Of a stretch of DNA of 64,000 nt, positions 44,078 to 54,423 are shown piece by piece. Numbering within the stretch: position 1 is the first letter of the stretch; every line of letters begins with the position of its first letter. Source of the DNA: Elgaria multicarinata webbii. Its lineage: Eukaryota > Chordata > Lepidosauria > Squamata > Anguidae. Location: assembly GCF_023053635.1 (NCBI RefSeq), contig NC_086172.1, forward strand, positions 122,611,681-122,675,680. Reading direction: 5' to 3'. The translations under genes and the position numbers were made by a program. The notes under the pieces were generated by a model. The model was not told the origin of the DNA, did not search any database, and worked only from the letters and a program-made list of their open reading frames with translations.

Positions 44078-47000
44078 CTATGGGAGAAAAGGAATTCTCA
44101 TTAGCAGAAATTCAGTCAGGAGGAGGCATGTTAATCTAAAATGCAAAGACAAAACCCAAAAGCACATTAGGTTTGAGATTTTACAACTCCGGTAAGAACC
44201 TGCTTTCTATTAAATTAACCCTCTTGCCTTTGTTTACCACAAGATATTAGGTCATTTGCAGTCCACATGCTGGGACTGAAATCTTTCATGACCCTTTTAT
44301 TTCAGACTAAGCACTAGGTGAGATGCAACACTGAACCATAACACTTAAGCAATAGTTGTGGAAATACCCAACAAGAAAGTTTAAATCTATTGAGTATCTT
44401 TACCTCAAACTAATTACCACTGATCAGGGCACATTAGCATCAAGGGCACCCCACAAACCTGTCTAAATCCCTTTTTAAAGCAGTCCAAATTGGTGGCCAT
44501 CCCTACATTTCCCATCACTCCGCTTAACTGGATGACCCTGGGTTCTGGTATTACCCATTTGTTCCACAGTATGCGTAATTGTACACACTTCTTTCAAGTC
44601 TCTCCTTACTTGCCTTTTTTCTAAGCTAAAATGCTTGATGTACCTTTAAACTTGATCGCAGTATCTCTGAAAAACCTGCACGCTCTTCTTTATTGAAGCT
44701 AATCCAAGTTTCTATGGCAGCTGTTGGATTCTGGGAACATGGAACCCCATCTGTATGATTGCAGAGATAAAAATAGTGAAGTATCCGACTTTTATGGCAT
44801 AGGTACAGCAAGCACTCCCAACACATCAGGTTTACCTGGTCAAATGGTCCTTGCACGTTATTGTTCTACTCTACAGATCACAGAATAATCTTAAGAGAAA
44901 GTTTTATACGTTGGAGAAATGCTGCTGTAACATAGTTAATTCTGATATTCTAGGACGCCCACCCACCAAACACAGTAATTTTGGTGACTACAAAAAATAG
45001 ACACAAAAATTTAAAGGCTTTATTGCTAGTGCACTGTTCCAGGATATTAGAAATAATGTTTAAATATGTACTATTTAGTACAATTGTGCAAGTCCTAACC
45101 AGGACAAATCCACAGCCCAATACAGCCTAAGTACTCTGCTTCCTAGTCTTCAGGACATCATTTGCTTCTTTGGGAAAGCTTGTTCTGTTTGGTTGATCCC
45201 ATCAGTAGTAGCAAAATAACTGGCTGAAGAAGCCAGCAGAAGTTAATAGCGATTTCAATTGTATAAGTGAGTTAATAGGGTGGGCAATGAATAAATCTTA
45301 AATTGTTCAGTATTAATGCTTGCCATAAAGATTCTTTCCATTTGTTAATCCCTAAACTGCAGCGTTGACATTAATTGTAGCTTAAAAGAAAAATTCTGAA
45401 GGCATCATTTGCCTATTTCAGGCTAAGCATTTCATTATTTCAAAACTGCCTCAACCCAGTTCTTGATATACTATGTAGGAAAACAAATAACACATTACAA
45501 ATCATGTAACTCATAATTACCCTTGTGGTTGATGATAATTAAACTGTCTAAAGTACATATTCTAGAGCTGTACTGAGATGGCTTGATCTGAAACTCTACC
45601 ATCTGTCTCTAAGTCTATTTCAGTAAGTAATTATTTAGGGGGTTGTCGCCCAATCTCTACTTTGCTCATCTATGTTCCTCACAACCTCCACGTTCAGCTG
45701 CCTCTTCCCTCATTACTACCACTTCCCTTTGCAGTTCGTTCTGCACTCCTGACCGCATGTGCCCTTTGGTTCAGCAATGGCTTTTACTGGGCATCATCAC
45801 TCAGCCAAAGACATGTCCCACTAGCTTCTCTTTCTGGCAAAGTTAGGAAGGCAGTTGGAACCAAAATTGAGCTGAAAAATGAGATGACTCCTTTCTTTAT
45901 GCAATTTGTACTGCAGCTACCTTAACTACTTTGCTCCTAGAAGGGCGCAACACGGCAACATTCCTGCTACACTAGCAAAGCAAACCTACCTGTTGCTCTG
46001 GAGAGCTCCCAGCACTGGAGCCCCCATGGAATCCAAAACCTTACTGGTGCAAGACCAACAGGATGGATGTGGGGAGCGGGGAGGAGGAGTGGTGTTTTCA
46101 TTTCATCTTAATTATCCCGTTGCAAACAATGGGAGGGAAATTATTTATGCCAATTTCATACATTTTCCTCTGTGCTGTGGACTGGTAGGGCTATGCATTC
46201 AAAGCCTCCCCCAATCCGATTGCGCCACACACCCAATCTGTTCTCTTTTTATCTTTCCAAAGTTAGAGCTCCAACATCTGGGAGATAGAGGCTGTGGAAG
46301 GAGTTGGGATCATAAGTCAAATTCCCCCTTTAAGAGGGTTGAGACTCTCCACCCCTAGTGGGGGGAGATCCAAAATGGTCTCCCAGGAACCATAGGACTG
46401 CAACCTAAGAGTTATATTCTCCCAAGTCTGGGAGCGAGGACGTAAAAAATACCTACACAGCCATAGCTTTGCTATGGAGGATGCATACAAAGTTTTCATG
46501 TCTAACTATGGCAGCTGTGCATGTGGCTGTAGGAAACCAGGCATTAATCTTATCATTAACGGGGAGCTGGAGATTCTAACAGTCAACATTTGATATTTGT
46601 TCATTTCCTTGCACACAATAATGTACAAATGTAGAATTTATTTGTCCCTAGACAGCTACCAAAAACACTATACAATTATTTTGGAATGGCTGTTTTTTGG
46701 GACAAATTTCTATATACCTGGCTAAATGTGCTTCTTGCAGAATGCTGTTGCAATACTGAAAGCAGAGAATGTGGGGAAGAAAGTTGTTTATCTTTAATTA
46801 TTTCAATCGGGTTTCAGGCCTGGTTTTTGAATGGAAACTGCCTTGGTTGCCCTGTAGGATGACCTCTGTCAGGAGAGAGACAGGGGGAGCGCGACCCTGT
46901 TGGTTCTCCTGGACCTCTCAGCGGCTTTCAATACCATCGACCATGGTATCCTCTGGATAGGTTGTCTGAGCTGGGAGTTGGAGGTACTGCGTTGCAGTGG

Positions 47001-50000
47001 TTCCGCTCCTACTTGGATGGCCAATTCCAGAAGGTGGTGCTGGGGGATTATTGCTCTGTGCCGTGGCTCCTAAGCATGGGGTTCCACAGGGCTCTATCTT
47101 ACCCCTATGCTGTTTAACATATACATGAAGCCGCTTGGGGAGGTTATCCGGAGATGTTGACTGAGGTGTCACCAATATGCGGATGATACCCAGCTCTACC
47201 TTTCCTTTTCATCAAACCCAGGTGAGGCAGTGGCTGTTCTGAACCAGTGCCTGGGCACGGTAATGGACTGGATGAGGGCTAACAAACTGAGACTCAATCC
47301 AGACAAGACGGAGGTACTGTTAGCGGGTGGTTCATCTGTCCGGCGAGGTGATGTTTGCCGTCCTGGATGGGGTTGCACTCTCCCTAAAAGATCGGGTCCG
47401 TAGTTTGGGGGTGCTCTTGGATCCAGAACTGTCACTTGAGGCACAGGTGAACTCAGTGGCAAAGAGCACCTTTTATCAGCTCAGGCTGATTTACCAACTA
47501 CACCCTTATCTGGACAGAGATAGCCTAGCTACAGTTATCCATGCTCTGATAACCTCTCGTTTGGATTACTGCAATGCATTATACATGGGGCTGCCTTTGA
47601 AAACGGTCCGGAAACTTCAGCTGGTACAAAACAGGGCAGCCTGCCTACTAATAGGGACTGGCCGATGAGATCATATTACGCCAGTCCTTCCACAACTTCA
47701 TTGGCTGCCAGTCCAGGTCCGGCCCGATTCAAAGTGCTGGTATTAACATTCAAAGCCCTAAACGGCTTGGGGCCAGGTTATTTGAAGGAACGCCTCCTCC
47801 CATATGTGTTTGCCCGGACCTTAAGATCATCCACAGGGGTCCTTCTCCGTGAGCCCCTGCCAAAGGAAGTGAGGCAGGTGGCTACTAGGAGGAGGGCTTT
47901 CTCTGCTGTGGCACCCCCGGCTGTGGAACGAGCTCCCCAGAGAGGTTCGCTTGGCGCCTACATTGTTTTCCTTTCGTCGCCAGCTGAAGACCTTTTTATT
48001 TTCTCAGTATTTTAACACCTAATTTAACTTAAATTTAAACTCTGCTGTTTTAATTTCATATTTTAACCTACATCAATTTTTGCTGTGTGGTTTTATCCTG
48101 GTCGTGCTTTTTATATTGTATTTGTGTTTTTAAATTGTTGGCTGTTTTATTGTGCTCTTCATGGTTTTAATTTTTGTGAACCGCCTAGAGAGCTTCGGCT
48201 ATTGGGTGGTATAGAAATGAAATGAAATAAATAAATAAATAATTTATTGCATTTCTATACCGCCCAATAGCCGAAGCTCTCTGGGCAGTTTAGCATTTAG
48301 AGCTCAGTATGGTCTGGTCTCAACTGACTTGCCAAATATTGATTAAAGGTTATTTTTATAACATTAATTAGCTATTAAATTACCAGAGTTAAGCTATGTT
48401 AAACCCAAAGTATTAAACTTAAGAATGTTTTTTTTTTTACCAGTGGATAATTTTATTGAAGAGCACAGGGCTAATGTAAAATCCATGTTTAGAAGGCTCT
48501 GGAAAGCCAACCACTTCCAGAGCTATAGTTTACAGTAAGAATGGGCCTGTTTTCTTTTGGCCTGTATCTCCCATCATCCCTCACCATTGGCTGTGCTGGC
48601 TAAGTCTGGTGGGAGTTGTAAACCAAAACATCTGGAGGGCCACAAGTTGCACATTTCTGGTTTACAGCTTCTCAGAGCAGACTCTTAGGTAACATGAATG
48701 CAGAGAGGTTGGTGGTTATTCCTTTCATTAATGAGCAAAAAGGATTTCTGGGGATGAGCTTGCATGTGTCATCTAATATTTTGCAGTTCCTGAATATGGC
48801 CTTCAGGGTAAGAACTGCTTGAAGCTGCAAATAGTATAGATGGGACAGCACAGAGTGGTTTTTGTATTCAAACTAAAAGACAAGTTGAAATACAAAACGT
48901 TGGGAGAAGATAATAGACCAGAGCTTGAGGGTCTTAACATTTCCCATAGCAAAAAGAAGAAATGCCTTGTGATAGGGTTGCCAGGCCTTAATCCAAAGAT
49001 TTTGAGAATAGAGAGACTAGTAAGAGCTGCAGGATATCAGTCTCTAAGGCTGTACAATCCCACTAGCACAAGAGTTTTTGAAGGTTTAAACACAATACTC
49101 CAGGCAAGTCACAGCAGTCTTACCTTCTAAGCGAAGGGGCAGCTCTTTACAGCAAACGTTTTGCCTGGCACCAAAGCCTGGACCAGCAGAGGTCAATGGG
49201 CAACACCCAATGTTGCACAGATGGGCTGCCCCTTCCTCCTCTCCACATCTGCTCCAGATGGGGCCCCAACCCTCTGTAGCAGATCTGGAGTGTATCAGTT
49301 GCGGGTGGGGGACTTCAGGGGAAAAGGGGAATTTGTCCCACCAGCAGTGTCTGCTTTGCTGGCAGTCAGACACAGTTGGATAAAACCCAGTATGAACAGT
49401 TCAGCTAAGATTCCAAGCAGGTTAGCACAGTTATCAACAAACAATATTCCCTTCAAGCAGCTGTCTTCAGAGAACATGCTGCTTTAATTTTTCATTTCTT
49501 TTAAGATCGCCCCCCCAACTCAGATGAGTAATGTATTTAAAAAAGTTAGGATTCCCTTGAGTTAAGAGGGAACCATTTGAGGAACAATGCAAAATTAGCT
49601 GCATATTTTCAGAAAAAGAAAAAGTGAAACTTAATTGTGAAGATAATTTTCACAATAATCTAGAATGACTCATCAACTGATTTCAGTTGAAACTACTACA
49701 GCAATTGATCAGTTACCTCTGATTTCTGTCTCAGCAATGCATAATCAACCAACAGAAAGAAATCCTACAACTCCCAGCACCCCCATCCTCATGTAGATCA
49801 AGGTGGCTAATAATGAGTTATAAGTTACAATAAAATCCAACAAAAATAACAAGCCAGCAAATAAAAACAGCAGTTAAAAAAGACGAAAGGATTACATTCC
49901 AGTTAGGGCATGGTGAAGCAATCCAATTCAGCTTCTAAAGGCCAAAAGCCTTCCTTGATGCTGGTTTGGAAGCCAAGGAGAGGGCAAAATGAACCTTTCT

Positions 50001-51629
50001 GGGCAGGGAGTTCCAAAATGTGGGCACAGCAGCAGAAAAACCCCTTTCCACAGTTCAAACAGCATACAGTTATAAAAGTCATTACCAGGACTTTGAATTG
50101 GACCCATGGAAACAGAGGTTATTTCAGTAGTGGGATGTTATGCTCCTGGCACCTGGTTCCTGGCTTGTTGCCAACCTGGGCACTGCAGTTTGAATAAGCT
50201 GAACTTTCCAGACACTTTTCAAAGACAGCCCCATGTCGAGTGCATTGCAGTAGGCCAGTTGTGCTGTAACTACACCATGTATCACCATAGCCAAATCTAC
50301 ATTCTCTAGAAATGGGTGTTGCTGGTGCACTACACCTTGCCATAGCTGTTGCCTGAGCACCAAGGGTCAAAACCAGGTCCAGAAGGACCCCAGATTATGA
50401 ACCTGTTTTCAAGGGGGAATGCTGAACACCTATTTCTAGAATGGCTATTCTATTGATCAGGAGCAGCACCTCTGTCTTGTCTGGATGAAGTTTCAATTTA
50501 GTAGCTCTCATCTATTCCATTGCTGACCTCATTCACCAGTTCAGAACTTCCAGCTTCCAGGACTGTGATAGAAAGGAAAAATAGAATTGGATGACATCTG
50601 CATACTGATGACACCCAACTCCCAATTCTCATAACACTTCTTCCAGTAGATGTTAAACATTATGGGTATTTTTTTAAAAAATAAATGTAAATGTGGTACA
50701 GAATAGAACCCTGTGGAACCCCAGAAGCCGAGCATATATCCCCTAGTGCCACCTTCTGGAAATTCCCATTCCGAAAAGATCAGAACCACAGTAAAACAGT
50801 GCCTCCAGGTCCCATCCATGTGGTCCAGAAGAATACCATGGTTGAGAGGTCCAGCAGAATCAACAGGGATGCACTCCTGTGTAGTCTCTGGTGTGGACTG
50901 TATACTAGCCAACCATAGTTCTCTCGGTCCCAGAATGAAATAGGTCTAGATAACCCATATTATACTGAAACACCTGGAGTTGAGAAGCTGTTCTAAGTAA
51001 CCATTCTACCTACCTGAGACAATATCTGTTAGGAGACGGAGAGGAAGGTGCAGAAACTCCTCTGTTTCTTGAAGTTGTGATAAGTATGACTTGGCACAGT
51101 GCTTAGCAGCTGTGTATAATTCCACATCACTGTGCTGATCAGCCAACCACATAATCTGCAAACAGTTTCTCACTTGTACCGTTCGAGCTAGGAAACGGGA
51201 GCACTCCTCAAAGAGGGCAGTTAGCTGGTACATATCTGCTACCTCATAGGTCTCCTGCAAGTCTTCTGCTCTCAACTTTACAGTTCCATGATAAATATAG
51301 TCCACCAGGAGCTGAAAGACATTCTCACTAACATCTTGTAACTCAATCACCCGGTTATGTGCCTCCTTCAGGTTGGAAGTGAACATAGAACGAAAGAAGC
51401 AGCTCTGAGCTGAGAGAACTAGCCGGTGCAGTTGGAATTCTTTGCCTTCAACAGAGATGGTGACGTCAGCAAAGAGTTCATCCTCTAGGCACAACTTCAT
51501 AATTCCTTGGGCCACACGGCCTGAATGAGAACGGTCAGTGAAAGTGTAATTCACAAAGTAGTTCTCCTCAGTTGAGGAATTTCCGGTTTCCTCCGTTGAA
51601 GAACCTCCAGTCTCCTCCAGGGATTCCAT
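43217..51629 (-). CDS. KBTBD4: KBTBD4, kelch repeat and BTB domain protein 4 (complete)
   Basis: Three coding exons (616, 107 and 861 bp) give 527 residues; human isoforms have 518 and 534. The protein is a substrate-recognition adaptor of CUL3-RING ubiquitin ligase. A BTB domain spans about residues 38-140 (ELFADVTISVEGKEFQLHRL), a BACK region about 145-240, then kelch repeats to the end (LYVVGGSIPRRMW, IYSLGGKTLQD, IYLLGGEENDLDF), finishing LLTNLQFVLA exactly as in human. The loop SIPRRMW corresponds to human P311-R313, altered in medulloblastoma. The N-terminus differs from human MESPEEPGASMDENYF by a small duplicated EETG/SSTE segment. Confidence 0.97.
44440..44635 (-). mobile_element. 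CR1-superfamily LINE 3' fragment, minus, beside a KBTBD4 exon
   Basis: AAATCCCTTTTTAAAGCAGT CCAAATTGGTGGCCATC matches the fragment at 57960-58010. It ends within about 10 bp of the donor of the 44644-44750 exon. Confidence 0.65.
44644..44750 (-). CDS. KBTBD4: KBTBD4 middle coding exon, BACK region
   Basis: 107 bp encoding (D)GVPCSQNPTAAIETWISF and NKEERAGFSEILRSSLK; acceptor ATCATACAG, donor GTACATC. Human has GVPCSQNPTEAIEAWINF. Confidence 0.96.
44900..46790. other. KBTBD4 intron without recognised features
   Basis: No exon, RNA gene or clear element ends recognised. Part of 45900-46450 may be old repeat but has no diagnostic motif. Confidence 0.4.
46800..48240 (+). mobile_element. L2-like LINE, 1.4 kb, RT to 3' tail, with frameshifts
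   Basis: Contains the RT signatures LSAAFNTIDHG, GGTALQWFRSYLDG and YADDTQLYLSFSS, then [36 protein letters not shown] and a tail AACCGCCTAGAGAGCTTCGG ... AAATAAATAAATAAAT. ORF2 is split into several frames, so it is inactive. The 5' part (endonuclease) is missing. It lies in the 6-kb KBTBD4 intron, antisense to it. Confidence 0.88.
48241..48300 (-). mobile_element. LINE 3' tail, minus, abutting the previous LINE tail
   Basis: ATTTCTATACCGCCCAATAG and CCGAAGCTCTCTGGGCAGTTT directly follow the plus-oriented tail, making an inverted repeat of about 55 bp per arm. Confidence 0.85.
48552..48660. repeat. Palindromic ACTACAACTCCCATCA repeat, copy 7
   Basis: TATCTCCCATCATCCCTCAC and ACATCTGGAGGGCCACAAG arms; KBTBD4 intron. 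Confidence 0.65.
49785..50965 (-). mobile_element. L2-like LINE fragment, minus orientation
   Basis: Plus-strand pieces AGCTGAACTTTCCAGACACT, CATTGCAGTAGGCCAGTTG and CTTGTCTGGATGAAG are the reverse complement of the family's VRKLQLV, LAYCNAL and LHPDKTE regions. Many disruptions. It ends close to the KBTBD4 BTB exon (51014). Confidence 0.75.
51014..51629 (-). CDS. KBTBD4: KBTBD4 first coding exon, BTB domain
   Basis: 205 codons plus one base, from MESLEETGGSSTEETGNSS to LRLLTDIVS, donor GTAGGT. The exon begins at about 51658 (acceptor GCATTTCAG). The start is set at ATG 51629 because it aligns with human MESPEEPG. The upstream in-frame reading belongs to the 5' UTR and intron. Confidence 0.95.
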
Positions 51630-52370
51630 GTTGTTGCCTAGATTTGACCTCCAGCAATCTGAAATGCAGCAAGACATTGGAGATTCTTTATTACAGATTC
51701 GTGCTATATTGTAGCTCATCTAAAACACGCTGTAGGCTTATATAGCTAAACATAAAAAGGCCTGCAGCAGGTCAGGAAGACACCTATGTCTAATTATGTG
51801 GAAAAAGTTGTCAAATGTTGTGTATAATACTTACTTCTTGGTGTGTACTACTGAACTCTTGCTAGTTTCTTGTATGCAGCACCACCACCGAATCAATTCC
51901 TTATGATGTATGTGACATAGTACACTAGGTTTATAAGACCTTAAAATTTTGACCAGTTCTCAAATGGTGGGTGTTCACTGCTAGTCATTGCAGAATGCAA
52001 GGACCTGGCATCAAGGATAAGGCATGGTTGGACACTTCACACCCACTGACAAAAAGCTGCTGAAGTTGTTTCTCCTCTTCATCATTGCTTATTTACCTGC
52101 CTCTCATTCTGGTGGCAAGAAGGAGGAGCAGTATATGCCACCACCTAGTTGCTCACTAGCTCTCTTACTGTCATGCAAGCCAGTGGTAGCAATGATGAGA
52201 AAGAGGATGAGGAGCGATAGCAGCTGGTGACAATGGCAGTGAGAATATAGACTCAGTGAGGGTGTCTTGCGCAATGGCCCACAAAAGCTGAAGCTAGCAC
52301 TGGCAAGGAGCATATTAAAATGCATCCCAGTAGGCATCAACAGAATTCAGCTAGCCTGAAAAGAAATATT

Positions 52371-52737
52371 CTTTATTATTATTATTATTATTACATTTGT
52401 ATACCGCCCCATAGCCGAAGCACTCTGGGCAGTTTACATAAGATTAAAACACTAATTATTTTTTTTACAAAATTTAAAACTACAGAAACATACATTTAGA
52501 ACTATAAACAGCTTTAAAAACAAATCTAGGATCAGCAAAGCTCAACACATACCGCTAAATGCCTGAGGAAAGAGAAAAGTTTTAACCTGGTGCTGAAAAG
52601 ATATCAATGTTGGCACCAGGTGGGCCTCATTGGAGAGATCATTCCAAAATTGGGGAGCTACCACAGAAAAGGCCCTCTCCCTTGCTGTCGTCCTCCAAGC
52701 TTCTCTCAGATTAGGCACCTGGTGAAGGACCTTAAAT
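52371..52737 (-). mobile_element. LINE 3' end, minus orientation, with (TTA)n tail
   Basis: TTATTATTATTATTA, then ATACCGCCCCATAGCCGAAG and, further in, GGAGCTACCACAGAAAAGGC CCTCTCC (reverse of the family's AFSVVAP segment). KBTBD4 intron 1. Confidence 0.8.
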
Positions 52738-53267
52738 GTTAAATGTACTGTACGGGTAGGTTCATGTCAGGAAAGGCATTGCATTAGGCTTTGTAGTGTG
52801 GTTCACAGGAATCTGAGGGAGTTTTTTTTAAAAAAATACACACACACATTTATTTGAAAGATTCCCAGTAAGTAGGTAATCCATAAAGTTTTGTGTCAAG
52901 ATATTCAGTACAGCAAAAGAGAATGACCAAGAGCTGTTTCACTCCACAGCCCCACACACTCTAATGCAAATGTAGCTATGTTTATGCCCACGAACTTAAA
53001 TGGTCCCCTGAGTGCCAAAACACTGAAGCTTTGTATTCTGGCTAAATATGCAGTGAGCACACTACAACTATAACACAACAGAAAAGAAAAACATATTTTG
53101 AAAGATATATAAAGCTGTATACCCATGCCAGGGCTGCCTGCCATGGATACAAACATAATATTAACATACATTAATCTTCTATAGTGAATGAAACATCTCC
53201 TAAAAATGGTGAACATCTGTGAAAGAAGACGACTACAGAATCTTGGGCAGATCAAAGAGTCAGCACC

Positions 53268-53340
53268 ATCCTATGCATGGCTACTCTAACGGAAGTTCCA
53301 ATGCGCTCAATGGGATTCATCCCATCCACCCCCAGGTAAG
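53268..53340. repeat. Squamate GCAATCCTATGC repeat, copy 4
   Basis: CACCATCCTATGCATGGCTA and CTCAATGGGATTCATCCCAT. Degraded. Confidence 0.45.
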
Positions 53341-54047
53341 CAGTGGTGTAAGGGCACCAGATTTCACATGTAGGCAGTGCTGGCATTTATTAGCAGGGAT
53401 GTGGAGATCATCTGCAGCTGCCCCTCTCAGAATTCCGTTACCTCGCAATTCCCTATTTTCCCAAGAATAATATATTGCTCCCAGCTGTACTGCAATATAT
53501 TTTGGGGTGGCTTGGTCTCGAATGGGCAATGATGACCTATTAGCTTTACTAATGCTCCACTCCTGGTGGAGATGAAAACTGCCAGAACTGTCTTGCTGCT
53601 ATGGATCAATACAGTTGCCTGCACTGTTGGACCTTCCTGGGGGGCGTGGTTGTGGGCCTGTCATGATGCGCGCCTGCAGGTAAGCGTGTACTGGGTTGCA
53701 ATAATAGACCAGAGGTGGGAGGTCGAAACAGGCGACTCCGAGCATTCTCTGCATCATGCTTCTCTGCAGCGGAGGCAAGTCTGGGGAGAGGGAGCCTGGC
53801 TCGTGGTCCGGAACGATCCTGCGCGCCAGGCGCCAGGAGATCAAAGGGTTCGGAGAGCTCAGGCGCCGCCTAGGACCGGACTGCTGGTGGAGGGCCTGCC
53901 CTCGAGCCGGGCCCCTTCCCGGCGTCAGTCCGTCCGAGCTGCCCCTCCCACCGGCTGGCGGCTAACGAATCTTCCCGCCCCCGCAACGGGCAGGAACGAG
54001 CCCAGATCAAAGCAACGCTCCGGCCTCGACGGGCAGCAGGGGCTTAC

Positions 54048-54330
54048 TTGCGGCGGCGGCTCCTCCTCCCTTCATTCCGCCGGCTCGGAACTTCCCGCGG
54101 AGAACGGTTCAGGGGGGATCCCGGAAGGGGCTTCAGTTTCCGACTCCGGAAGTTTCCCCGGCCGATCACCCGATCCGCGCTCGTTCGCCTCATTTCCGGA
54201 TCATTTTGCCTCCCGCCCCCACGCTTCGCGCGCCGATTGGCTGCCCGTGATGGAAGGTTGGCGTTGTTGGTCGTGAAGGTTCCGACACGTCGAGCCAATA
54301 GGAGAGGGCTCAATGGCGCGCATGCGCCTT
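54048..54330 (-). other. KBTBD4: KBTBD4 noncoding first exon (5' end approximate)
   Basis: On the minus strand a GC-rich stretch ends GCCGCCGCAA before a donor GTAAGCCCC at 54047. It would join the acceptor before 51658. The frame through it is not continuous with the KBTBD4 start, so it is read as 5' UTR. The transcription start is inferred. Confidence 0.6.
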
Positions 54331-54380
54331 ACGAGTGTGGTCGATGTCCTTGTGAGTCCCGCGGTTCCGAATTGGGAAAG

Positions 54381-54423
54381 ATGTTGGCGGCTGCGCTGGG
54401 GTTCGCCCGCGTCGGGCTGAGAG
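54381..54423 (+). CDS. NDUFS3: NDUFS3 exon 1, start of mitochondrial presequence
   Basis: [14 protein letters not shown] plus one base, donor GTGAGCC. The ATG stands about 50 bp downstream of the NRF1-type site and is in frame with exon 2. The presequence is poorly conserved, so this exon rests on position, donor and phase. Confidence 0.85.
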
